A stretch of 5,001 nt of DNA from Thioalkalivibrio sp. (lineage in GTDB: Bacteria > Pseudomonadota > Gammaproteobacteria > Ectothiorhodospirales > Ectothiorhodospiraceae): contig PWRV01000090.1 of NCBI GenBank assembly GCA_003563455.1, forward strand, positions 1 through 5,001. Direction: 5' to 3'. Under the pieces are notes generated by a model. That model saw only the letters and a program-made list of their open reading frames with translations. It ran no database searches and was not told the origin of the DNA. The position numbers and the translations under genes are program-made. Of the stretch, positions 1 through 5,001 are shown in pieces (the stretch's first letter is position 1; every line of letters begins with the position of its first letter).

Positions 1-95
1 GATTCTGAAGCAAGTGGCAAATCGCATTTGCCGCGCAGCGTGCGCTGAGAAAGCCAGGATGGCTTTATTCAGCGCTTCCCTAACTCTCCTGGACC
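1..95 (+). repeat. Palindromic extragenic repeat, intact copy
   Basis: A stretch of nested perfect stem-loops begins at the window edge. The first is GGCAAAT (16-22), loop CGC, ATTTGCC (26-32). The second is a larger hairpin, GCGCTGA (42-48) with TCAGCGC (69-75) enclosing AAAGCCA (50-56), loop GGA, TGGCTTT (60-66). The only interruption is a G opposite AT. A related, degenerate copy lies inverted at 1046-1131. The two share GATTCTGAA and a 40-base block with 31 identities (40-79 against 1053-1092). This looks like a dispersed REP- or MITE-like element. Its left limit may be outside the window. No coding frame in it is credible. Confidence 0.75.
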
Positions 96-120
96 TCTGC
101 GCCACCCCCAACGATGAAAG

Positions 121-165
121 CTCCCTCCCCCACCTGTGGGGGAGGGCTGGGGTGGGGGTGCGGCG
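121..165 (+). repeat. G-rich hairpin repeat, unit 1
   Basis: An 11-base perfect stem is formed by 123-133 and 136-146 (CCCTCCCCCAC with GTGGGGGAGGG; in practice a slightly shorter stem with a small loop). The G-rich tail CTGGGGTGGGGG follows. Positions 138-165 recur at 236-263 with 25 of 28 identities. The form, a GGGGGAGGG hairpin arm followed by YTGGGGTGGGGG, resembles a repeat family I recall between genes in many high-GC proteobacteria. On the dsbC transcript the hairpin is followed by only three U residues (AGCTTTCAT), so it could at best be a weak terminator, about 130 bases past the dsbC stop. Confidence 0.7.
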
Positions 166-210
166 TCGGGCCCGGCCCTCACCCCCGGCCCCGTTACTCC
201 GGGCATCCTG

Positions 211-263
211 CCCTCCGCCCTTCGGGCCCGCTTGCGGGGGAGGGTTGGGGTGGGGGCTCGGCG
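211..263 (+). repeat. G-rich hairpin repeat, unit 2
   Basis: This is the second unit of the repeat at 121-165, in the same orientation and 98 bases downstream. The tail 236-263 is nearly identical, but the left arm is altered. Short stems are GCCC (217-220) with GGGC (224-227) and CCCGC (227-231) with GCGGG (234-238). Between the units, 175-192 carries CCCTCACCCCCGGCCCC, which is roughly the reverse complement of the G-rich tail, so the array mixes direct and inverted parts. It ends 15 bases before the dsbC stop codon. Confidence 0.62.
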
Positions 264-278
264 CATGGCCCACCAGGG

Positions 279-983
279 CTACTCCGCTTGCAGCGCCTGG
301 ATGACCTCGATTGCGGGACGGTACCCCGAGATCAGCTGGCCGTCATCGGTGATCGTCGCCGGGGTGCCGCTGATGCCCAGCTCGCGTCCAAGCGCGAGAT
401 GTTCCTCCGCAGGGGTCGGGCAATCCGCGGAGGCTATCGCGCGGCCGGCCTTGGCCCGGTCCATCGCGTCGGTGCGGCTCTCCGCGCACCAGATGTCGCG
501 CATGATGGTCGGCGACTCGCGGCCCAGAACCGGGTACATGAGGTAGCGCACCTTCACGCCGGCATCGAGGTAGGTCTGCATCTCCTCGTGCAACTGCCGG
601 CAAAAGGGACAGTTCGGGTCGGTGAAGATGTTGAGCACGTACCGCACCTCGCGCTCCGGAACGTACACGGTCAGTTCATCATCCGGAATGCCGTCGAAGA
701 TCTCGGCGCGCACGCCGCGCAGCGACTTGTCGGTCAGGTTCTCCCGCGTCTCCAGGTCGATCAGGCTGCCCTGGAGCAGGTAACGACCGTCTTCGGACAC
801 GTAGAAGAGGTCGGTCCCGAAACGCACCTCGTACACCCCCGGGATGCCCGAGGGCTCGATGGCGTCGGGGCTCACCGTCGGCACCACTTCCGCCAACCGG
901 CTTTCGATCGCGTCGGTGGCGAGCGCCGGCGATATGGCCAGTGTCGCCAGCAGTGCGGCCAGGGTCATTCGTATCATCAGCAT
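279..983 (-). CDS. dsbC: Periplasmic thiol:disulfide isomerase, DsbC family
   Basis: DsbC shuffles wrongly formed disulfides in periplasmic proteins and is kept reduced by DsbD. The 234-residue product starts with a Sec signal peptide (hydrophobic residues about 6-20, likely cleavage after ALA at 20-22). A DsbC-type N-terminal dimerisation domain (about 24-90) and a linker follow, then a thioredoxin fold. The active site is C125-P-F-C128 in the context FTDPNCPFCRQLHEEM, which matches the E. coli DsbC motif region except that the usual dipeptide is Gly-Tyr. C166 and C188 correspond to the second, structural cysteine pair. Thr207-Pro208 in GISGTPA is the cis-proline loop. Length is normal. Position after xerD supports DsbC over DsbG, although the Pro-aromatic dipeptide is DsbG-like. 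Start: ATG at 983 is preferred because it gives a full signal peptide, but no clear Shine-Dalgarno is seen, and Met3 or Met6 are possible. Stop is TAG. Confidence 0.93.
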   Translation of the reverse strand: MLMIRMTLAALLATLAISPALATDAIESRLAEVVPTVSPDAIEPSGIPGVYEVRFGTDLFYVSEDGRYLLQGSLIDLETRENLTDKSLRGVRAEIFDGIPDDELTVYVPEREVRYVLNIFTDPNCPFCRQLHEEMQTYLDAGVKVRYLMYPVLGRESPTIMRDIWCAESRTDAMDRAKAGRAIASADCPTPAEEHLALGRELGISGTPATITDDGQLISGYRPAIEVIQALQAE

Positions 984-1017
984 GCAACCGTCTCGTCAGG
1001 TGGAGGAGGACGTCGGG

Positions 1018-1026
1018 AGTGTATCA
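1018..1026 (-). promoter_or_regulatory. Candidate extended -10 promoter of dsbC
   Basis: The minus strand reads TGATACACT, an extended -10 (TG-n-TACACT, four of six to TATAAT). It would place the start of transcription near 1011 and leave a leader of about 27 bases before the dsbC ATG. No acceptable -35 is found at 15-18 bases; an extended -10 can tolerate that. The -35 region falls at the end of the repeat copy at 1046-1131. This is pattern matching only. Confidence 0.35.
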
Positions 1027-1045
1027 CCGCTGCCAGCGTCGAACC

Positions 1046-1131
1046 GTCCTGAGGAAGCACTGAACGAAGCCACAACGCCTTTCTCGGCGCACCCGGCGCT
1101 GCACGGACGATTGGCAGCTCGGTTCAGAATC
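1046..1131 (-). repeat. Palindromic extragenic repeat, degenerate inverted copy
   Basis: Read on the minus strand this begins with the same GATTCTGAA (1131-1123) as position 1 and ends with TTCCTCAGGAC, against TTCC...TCCTGGAC in the other copy. The central 40 bases (1092-1053) match 31 of 40. The long hairpin of the intact copy is eroded here: the inner arms pair at about five of seven positions. A different short stem, GCTGC (1098-1102) with GCAGC (1114-1118), is present. It sits between xerD and dsbC, directly upstream of the candidate dsbC promoter. Confidence 0.68.
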
Positions 1132-1155
1132 AACCACCTGCGCTGGACGATTCTG

Positions 1156-1175
1156 GCGGCACTTTGCTGTGCCGC
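1156..1175 (-). other. Stem-loop just after the xerD stop
   Basis: GCGGCAC (1156-1162) pairs perfectly with GTGCCGC (1169-1175) around a six-base loop, 22 bases past the xerD TAA. No U tract follows on the transcript (next bases CAGAATCG), so it is not a standard intrinsic terminator. It could stabilise the 3' end of the xerD message or be part of the adjoining repeat. The rest of the 984-1197 spacer holds the repeat copy and the dsbC promoter candidate. Confidence 0.5.
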
Positions 1176-1197
1176 ATGATCAAACTCGTATCGTCGA

Positions 1198-2139
1198 TTA
1201 GCCGCGCGGATGGTGCCGCGCATGCAGCGCCTGCAGGCGCGCACGGGCGACGTGGGTGTAGATCTGGGTAGTGGACAGGCTGCTGTGGCCGAGCAGCATC
1301 TGCACGACCCGCAGGTCGGCACCGTGGTCGAGCAGGTGCGTCGCAAAGGCGTGGCGCAGGGTGTGCGGGGAGAGATCGGCGGTGATGCCGGCCACGGCCG
1401 CGTGCTGCTTGATCCGGTACCAGAAGGCCTGCCGCGTCATGCCCTGGCCGCGGCGGCTGACGAAAAGGGCCTCGGTCGGGGCCCGATCGCGCATCAGTTC
1501 CGGCCGCGCCTCGCGCAGGTAACCGGCCATCCAGTCGGCAGCCTCTTCGCCCATTGGCACCAGCCGTTCGCGCGAACCCTTGCCCGTGACCCGAACCACC
1601 CCCTGGCGCGGATTCACCCGGGACTGCTCGAGCCCGACCAGTTCCGATACGCGCAGGCCGGTGGCATACAGCAACTCGAGCATCGCACGGTCCCGCAACC
1701 CCACCGGACTGCCGGTATCGGGCGCCCCGAGCAGGGCCTCCACCTGCGACTCCGAAAGACTGTCGGGCAGGGGCCGGCCAATGGCGGGCGCGTCGATTCG
1801 TGCAGTGGGGTCGTCCCGACGCAGGCCGGAGGCCACGAGGAAACGGTAGAAGCGGCGCTGGCTGGAAAGCCAGCGGGCCACCGACTTCGGCCGGCTGCCC
1901 GCCTGCATGCGGGATCCGAGAAAGGCCAGCAGGTCGGAGCGGCTGGCATCGCTCAGGTCGGATCCACGTGTCCGCAGCCACAGGCAGAGCGCGGTCAGAT
2001 CCCTGCGGTAGGCGTCGAGTGTCAGGCGGGCGAGGCCGTCGACTGCCCAGAGCTCGTCGAGGAAACGATCGAGCACCGGATCCGCGCAGCCTGACGCGGA
2101 TCCGGTGTCCGGGGCCGCCGGCTCAGTCGTTGCCGCCAC
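1198..2139 (-). CDS. xerD: Site-specific tyrosine recombinase XerD
   Basis: XerD acts with XerC at the dif site to resolve chromosome dimers, activated by FtsK at the division septum. The 313-residue product has the N-terminal SAM-like core-binding domain (about 20-105, with FLDELW and TLDAYRRDL) and the C-terminal catalytic domain. All catalytic residues are present: R163 (ATGLRVSEL), K187 (TGKGSRE), H259 and R262 (SPHTLRH), H285 (LLGHSS) and nucleophile Y294 (TQIYTHV). Each is exactly 15 higher than in E. coli XerD as I recall it (148, 172, 244, 247, 270, 279), and the C-terminal HHPRG also ends 15 later, so the two align without gaps. The extra 15 residues are all N-terminal. The start is therefore uncertain. 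GTG at 2139 overlaps the slipin stop by 17 bases; GTG at 2076 would give 292 residues starting just before the first core helix. Neither has a convincing Shine-Dalgarno. It probably shares the slipin transcript. Confidence 0.96.
   Translation of the reverse strand: MAATTEPAAPDTGSASGCADPVLDRFLDELWAVDGLARLTLDAYRRDLTALCLWLRTRGSDLSDASRSDLLAFLGSRMQAGSRPKSVARWLSSQRRFYRFLVASGLRRDDPTARIDAPAIGRPLPDSLSESQVEALLGAPDTGSPVGLRDRAMLELLYATGLRVSELVGLEQSRVNPRQGVVRVTGKGSRERLVPMGEEAADWMAGYLREARPELMRDRAPTEALFVSRRGQGMTRQAFWYRIKQHAAVAGITADLSPHTLRHAFATHLLDHGADLRVVQMLLGHSSLSTTQIYTHVARARLQALHARHHPRG
2074..2107 (-). other. Perfect 13-base inverted repeat at the slipin-xerD junction
   Basis: CACCGGATCCGCG (2074-2086) and CGCGGATCCGGTG (2095-2107) are exact reverse complements around an eight-base spacer. 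On the transcript they form a very stable stem 16 bases past the slipin stop. The downstream arm ends in GTG at 2076, an in-frame candidate xerD start. If the GTG at 2139 is used instead, the hairpin lies in xerD codons 12-22, outside the conserved protein. No U tract follows (CTCGATCG). Confidence 0.8.
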
Positions 2140-2911
2140 CGGATTTGGAGGCGGCAGCGCCCTTGCCGGTCAGGGTCTCGAAGACCTTGGTCAGTTCCAG
2201 TGGCAGCGGGAAGAAGATGGGGTTGGCCTGGCTGCTGGTGGACATGTTCGCCATGGTCTGCAGGTACCGCAGTTGCAGCGCCGTCGGTGCCTCCTCGATC
2301 ATCCTGGCAGCGGCCACCAGCTTTTCGGCTGCCTGCTCCTCGCCCTCGGCATGGATGACCTTGGCGCGACGTTCACGTTCGGCCTCGGCCTGGCGTGCAA
2401 TCGCCCGGATCATCGACTCGTTCAGGTCGACGTGCTTGATCTCGACATTGGTGACCTTGATGCCCCAGGCGTCGGTCTGGGAGTCGAGGATCTCCTGAAT
2501 GTCGGCATTCAGCTTGTCGCGCTCGGACAGCATCTCGTCGAGATCGTGCTTGCCGAGTACCGATCGCAGTGTGGTCTGCGCCAGCTGGCTGGTCGCCGCG
2601 AAGTAGTCCTCCACCTGGATCACCGATTTCGCGGAGTCGACCACGCGGAAGTACAGCACCGCGTTGACCCGCACCGTGACGTTGTCCTGGGATATCACGT
2701 CCTGGCTTGGCACATCGAGGGTGATGATGCGCAGGTCCACCTTCACCATCTGCTGGATTCCGGGGATCACGATGATCAGGCCGGGGCCCTTCACCGCCTG
2801 AAAGCGTCCGAGAAAGAAGATCACGCCCCGCTCGTACTCGCGCAGAACCTTGATGGCCATCGCGATGAGCGCGACGACGATTACAAGGGGAAAAAGATAG
2901 GCACCGGTCAT
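2123..2911 (-). CDS. Slipin (prokaryotic stomatin), SPFH/band 7 membrane protein
   Basis: Slipins oligomerise on the inner membrane as scaffolds and are the partners of NfeD proteases. The 262-residue product has one N-terminal membrane segment (about 5-22) and an SPFH domain (about 24-180; EYERGVIFFLGRF, then GPGLIIVIPGI and VPSQDVISQDNV). A charged helical stretch (about 172-205, AEAERERRAKVIHAEGEEQA) and a conserved C-terminal hydrophobic stretch (NPIFFPLPLEL, 230-240) follow. The wording RRAKVIHAEGEEQAAEKL marks it as a slipin, not the related QmcA/HflK branch. It is encoded 120 bases downstream of nfeD on the same strand, the standard arrangement for this pair. In the archaeal pair PH1510-PH1511 the protease cleaves the C-terminal hydrophobic stretch of the stomatin; the equivalent stretch is present here, so a protease-substrate relation is inferred. 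The start is well supported by an AAGGAG 8 bases upstream. The physiological role of such slipins in bacteria is not settled. Confidence 0.94.
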   Translation of the reverse strand: MTGAYLFPLVIVVALIAMAIKVLREYERGVIFFLGRFQAVKGPGLIIVIPGIQQMVKVDLRIITLDVPSQDVISQDNVTVRVNAVLYFRVVDSAKSVIQVEDYFAATSQLAQTTLRSVLGKHDLDEMLSERDKLNADIQEILDSQTDAWGIKVTNVEIKHVDLNESMIRAIARQAEAERERRAKVIHAEGEEQAAEKLVAAARMIEEAPTALQLRYLQTMANMSTSSQANPIFFPLPLELTKVFETLTGKGAAASKSGGGND

Positions 2912-2919
2912 TCCGTCTT

Positions 2920-2925
2920 CTCCTT
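2920..2925 (-). promoter_or_regulatory. Shine-Dalgarno of the slipin gene
   Basis: The minus strand reads AAGGAG with eight bases to the ATG at 2911. It is the only strong ribosome binding site in the window, and it fixes the slipin start independently of nfeD translation. Stronger slipin than protease synthesis is a plausible consequence, but this is inference. Confidence 0.8.
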
Positions 2926-2943
2926 CACTTGGGTTGTCCCTGA

Positions 2944-2964
2944 CCGGCCGCGGGACGCGACCGG
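2944..2964 (-). other. Intercistronic stem-loop between nfeD and slipin
   Basis: CCGGCCGCG (2944-2952) pairs with CGCGACCGG (2956-2964) with one G-U wobble on the transcript and a three-base loop. It lies about 18 bases upstream of the slipin Shine-Dalgarno within the 120-base gap. No U tract follows, so read-through is expected. It could mark an mRNA processing or stabilising site. A TTGTGC/GATAAA pair further upstream has 15-base spacing and is too poor to call a promoter. Confidence 0.45.
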
Positions 2965-3031
2965 GCTTTATCGTTGTCGTGAGCCGCGCACAACCCGAGG
3001 CGCGCAGCCGAGGATCACCATGAACGCTCGC

Positions 3032-4546
3032 TCAGGACTGGCTCTCCGTGGACCGATCCGCGTCTTCCGACAGCGGTTCGACACGCAGGCGCAGGCCATC
3101 GAGTTCCACCACGCGCACCTTCTGTCCGTCCTCGACCGGCGCAGTGGTCTCGGCGGTCCAGAGCTCACTGTGCACGTAGACCCGGCCGCGGCGATCGAAG
3201 TCCTCGCGCGCCTCCCCGACCATGCCGATCATCTCCTCGCGTCCGATCGTCGGCTTGACCTTGCGCAGCCGGACCAGCCGCCCCAGCACCCAGATGGAGA
3301 AGACAGCGACCACGAGTGCGGTCCCGAAGACCAGAGGCAGAGAAATGTTCAAGTCAGGATCGTCCCAGAGAATGATTGAGCCCGTGATGAAGGCAACGAG
3401 GCCGCCGATGCCCAGTATGCCGAAGCTCGGCAGGAAGGCTTCGCCGACCATGAACACCAGGCCGAGCAGAATCAGCGCGAGCCCGGCATAGTTCACCGGC
3501 ATCACCTGCAGCGCGTAGAACGCCAGTATCAGCGAGATCGCGCCAATGACACCCGGGTAGATCGCCCCGGGGTTGGAGAGTTCGAAGATGATACCGTAGA
3601 TGCCGACGAGCATCAGAATGTAGGCGATATTCGGGCTGGTGATCACCGCAAGCAGGTTGGTGCGCCAGTCGGGGTCCACCCGAACCACCTCGATGTTCTC
3701 GGTGTCGAGCACCAGCTCGCCCCAGGGCATACGGACCGTGTGACCGTGCATCTGCCCGAGAAGGTCGTCGAGGTCGCTGGCCACGAATTCGATCACGTTC
3801 AGTTCCAGCGCTTCGCTCGCGCCGATGTTCACACCCTCGCGCACCGCGTCCTCGGCCCAGTCGGCGTTGCGGTCGAAGCGCTCGGCCAGGCCGCGGATGT
3901 AGGAGACCGCGTCCTCGAGGACCTTCCGCTCCATCGGGGTTTCGCCGCGGCGCTTGTCGTCCTCGTCTTCGGTCGCCCCGTTGGCGTCGTTGGCCTCCAC
4001 GGCCTCCTCGTCGGCCGTGTCGTTTCCGGATGCCTCCGCATCCCCGTTCGCTTCGGACTCCGTGTCCGCGTCCTCGTCCTCGCGCGTCGGCTGGCCACCG
4101 CCGTCGTCGAATCCGGGGAAGCCGCCGCCCATCTGCACCGGTGTCGCCGAACCGATGTTCGTTGCCGGTGTCATCGCGGCAACGTGCGAGCCTATCAACA
4201 TGTAGGTGCCGGCGCTCGCGGCTCGCCCACCGGATGGGTGCACGTAGGTGGTGAAGGGGACGTCGGATGCGAGTATCGCCTTCACGATCTCCCGCATTGA
4301 CGAATCCAGTCCGCCCGGGGTATCCAGCTTCAGGACGACGAGGTCGAACGCCTCGTCCTCCGCCCGCTGAATCCCGCGAATGATGTAGTCGCCGGTGGCC
4401 GGTCCGATCGCATCGGAGACTGTCAGCAGCATCGCCTGACCGCGTTCCTCGTCGCCCGAGGCCGCGAGCAGCCAGCCTGCACCGGCCGCGAGCAAAAGGA
4501 CCCAGAGGGCCAAACGGAACCAGGATCTGATCGACTGAAGACGCAT
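3032..4546 (-). CDS. nfeD: Long-form NfeD membrane-bound serine protease (NfeD1b/ClpP class)
   Basis: The 504-residue product is a full-length NfeD. It has a signal peptide or anchor (about 9-29), then an extracytoplasmic ClpP-fold protease domain (about 38-290). That domain carries LDTPGGL (74-80), the nucleophile S111 in GGRAASAGTYM and the probable general base K208 in MERKVLEDA. Five membrane helices follow (about 304-322, 328-348, 353-371, 374-393, 403-423), then a cytoplasmic OB-fold NfeD domain (about 434-492, ending VRVVELDGLRLRVEPL). The Ser-Lys assignment follows the archaeal homologue PH1510 (S97, K138). There the two are 41 residues apart; here they are 97 apart because of an Asp/Glu/Ala/Gly-rich insert at about 147-203. 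The start at 4546 is chosen because Met1 directly precedes the signal peptide. A longer frame to 4705 adds only 53 basic, Pro-rich residues. A weak GGGA lies 7 bases upstream. The downstream slipin is its expected partner. Confidence 0.95.
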   Translation of the reverse strand: MRLQSIRSWFRLALWVLLLAAGAGWLLAASGDEERGQAMLLTVSDAIGPATGDYIIRGIQRAEDEAFDLVVLKLDTPGGLDSSMREIVKAILASDVPFTTYVHPSGGRAASAGTYMLIGSHVAAMTPATNIGSATPVQMGGGFPGFDDGGGQPTREDEDADTESEANGDAEASGNDTADEEAVEANDANGATEDEDDKRRGETPMERKVLEDAVSYIRGLAERFDRNADWAEDAVREGVNIGASEALELNVIEFVASDLDDLLGQMHGHTVRMPWGELVLDTENIEVVRVDPDWRTNLLAVITSPNIAYILMLVGIYGIIFELSNPGAIYPGVIGAISLILAFYALQVMPVNYAGLALILLGLVFMVGEAFLPSFGILGIGGLVAFITGSIILWDDPDLNISLPLVFGTALVVAVFSIWVLGRLVRLRKVKPTIGREEMIGMVGEAREDFDRRGRVYVHSELWTAETTAPVEDGQKVRVVELDGLRLRVEPLSEDADRSTESQS

Positions 4547-4853
4547 GCTCGTATCCCAAGAGGGTTCAGGCTGTGATGGCGCCGGGCCGGGCACCCCCAA
4601 AGGGCGGAGAGCGCCCGTGGCGGAAGGCCGCCGGGACAGCCGGCCCGGATCCCATCCTACACGCGGGGACCGCGCAGTGCGCGCTTTCCCCTGCACGGTG
4701 GACAACCGCCCGCTGCCCGGGTTTCCCTGAATCCCGGGGACGGTCGGGGTGCCGGATCACCGCAACGGTTGTCGGGTGTCATCCCGGTCCCGCTCGGTTA
4801 TCCTCGCACGGGCGCGCACTCCGAAACGATCGGAACCGGAACCGGACGCCGAG
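4547..4853. other. Divergent spacer between nfeD and mobB
   Basis: These 307 bases hold no credible gene. They must carry the promoters of both divergent genes. On the nfeD side there are small stems GGGCG/CGCCC (4602-4616) and GGCGG/CCGCC (4619-4632). In the middle CCCGGG occurs twice (4716-4721, 4733-4738). Just before mobB lie TCCGA/TCGGA (4820-4834) and a short GGAACC tandem. No convincing promoter for nfeD could be picked: a TAGGAT at 4659-4654 on the minus strand lacks a -35. Confidence 0.6.
4776..4804 (+). promoter_or_regulatory. Candidate sigma-70 promoter of mobB
   Basis: GTGTCA (4776-4781) and TATCCT (4799-4804) each match the -35 and -10 consensus at four of six bases and are 17 bases apart. 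Transcription would start about 42 bases before the mobB ATG. The TCCGA/TCGGA inverted repeat at 4820-4834 would lie in the leader. Such matches arise by chance, so support is modest. Confidence 0.3.
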
Positions 4854-5001
4854 ATGAACAGCGACACCCACGAACATTCGATCCCGCTCCTGGGTTTTGC
4901 CGCCTGGAGCGGGGCCGGCAAGACCACGCTGCTGACCCGTCTGCTGCCGGTGTTGAGAACGCGCGGCCTCGAGGTCGCGATGATCAAACACGCGCACCAC
5001 C
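4854..5001 (+). CDS. mobB: Molybdopterin-guanine dinucleotide biosynthesis adaptor MobB (5' part)
   Basis: MobB is a GTP-binding accessory protein that helps MobA attach GMP to molybdopterin to make the bis-MGD cofactor of molybdoenzymes. Only 49 codons lie in the window, and the frame is open to the edge. The fragment contains the P-loop (LLGFAAWSGAGKTTLL, with G22-K23-T24) and the MobB-typical IKHAHH at its end. Both match the E. coli MobB N-terminus closely (FAAWSGTGKTTLL and IKHTHH). The ATG at 4854 precedes the P-loop by about 16 residues, like the family. No good Shine-Dalgarno is visible (the bases just upstream read GGACGCCGAG). It is divergent from nfeD and unrelated to it in function. 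A mobA or moeA gene might follow outside the window. Confidence 0.92.
   Translation, partial: MNSDTHEHSIPLLGFAAWSGAGKTTLLTRLLPVLRTRGLEVAMIKHAHH

Noticed and set aside
123..146. Intrinsic terminator of dsbC
   Set aside because: The stem is strong, but only three U residues follow and it lies over 130 bases past the stop; it is better described as a dispersed repeat.
114..1052. A 312-codon plus-strand open frame across the left repeats and dsbC
   Set aside because: Its first part translates simple G-rich repeat and the rest is the complement of dsbC. No ribosome binding site or domain supports it.
1175..1187. GAGTTTGATCATG on the minus strand, identical to 13 bases near the start of 16S rRNA
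   Set aside because: The flanks do not match 16S rRNA beyond this stretch, so it is most likely coincidence, not an rRNA fragment.
2105..3379. A 424-codon plus-strand open frame opposite the slipin and the end of nfeD
   Set aside because: It is antisense to two well-recognised genes, runs across their intergenic gap, has a His/Asp/Leu/Val-rich antisense composition and no recognisable domain. Long antisense frames are expected at this GC content.
4547..4705. A 53-residue N-terminal extension of NfeD
   Set aside because: It would put a Pro/Arg-rich tail before a clear signal peptide; the Met at 4546 fits the family and the export signal.
4716..4738. CCCGGG pair in the mobB-nfeD spacer as a terminator or operator
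   Set aside because: Each half is itself a six-base palindrome common in GC-rich DNA, no T tract follows, and the flanking genes are divergent, so no terminator is needed.
1..5001. CRISPR array, tRNA gene, phage or plasmid module
   Set aside because: No regularly spaced direct repeats, tRNA-like cloverleaf or phage or conjugation genes were seen; XerD is the housekeeping form, not an integrase.

Overview
The window looks like a chromosomal segment of a GC-rich gammaproteobacterium. Four genes run leftwards on the minus strand and one runs rightwards at the right edge. The host assignment rests on three things: XerD is gap-free co-linear with Escherichia coli XerD at every catalytic residue I can place; xerD is followed by dsbC, an order I recall from several gammaproteobacteria; and the MobB start closely resembles the enterobacterial protein. 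A halotolerant or sulfur-oxidising Chromatiales-type host would fit the GC content and the acidic insert in NfeD, but that is a guess.

Right to left: mobB (molybdenum cofactor guanylylation, only the first 49 codons present) is transcribed rightwards out of the window. A 307-base divergent spacer separates it from a leftward cluster. The first gene there is a long NfeD-type membrane serine protease (504 residues: signal peptide, Ser-Lys protease domain with an acidic insert, five membrane helices, C-terminal OB-fold). It is followed, after 119 bases and a strong ribosome binding site, by a slipin (prokaryotic stomatin, SPFH family). The two proteins form the well-known protease and membrane-scaffold pair. 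The slipin stop overlaps or nearly abuts xerD, the chromosome dimer resolution recombinase. A perfect 13-base inverted repeat lies at that junction and includes one of the two plausible xerD start codons.

Left of xerD is a 214-base spacer with a stem-loop, a degenerate copy of an approximately 90-base palindromic repeat, and a candidate extended -10 promoter for dsbC. dsbC encodes a periplasmic disulfide isomerase with an unusual CPFC active site. Beyond its stop, positions 1-278 hold no gene. They contain an intact, inverted copy of the same palindromic repeat (1-95) and two units of a G-rich hairpin repeat with four-tract G runs.

The genes belong to ordinary housekeeping families. I found no evidence of a wholly new system. 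The parts that merit a second look are the extragenic repeats bracketing dsbC, the inverted repeat at the xerD start, and the acidic insert between the NfeD catalytic residues.
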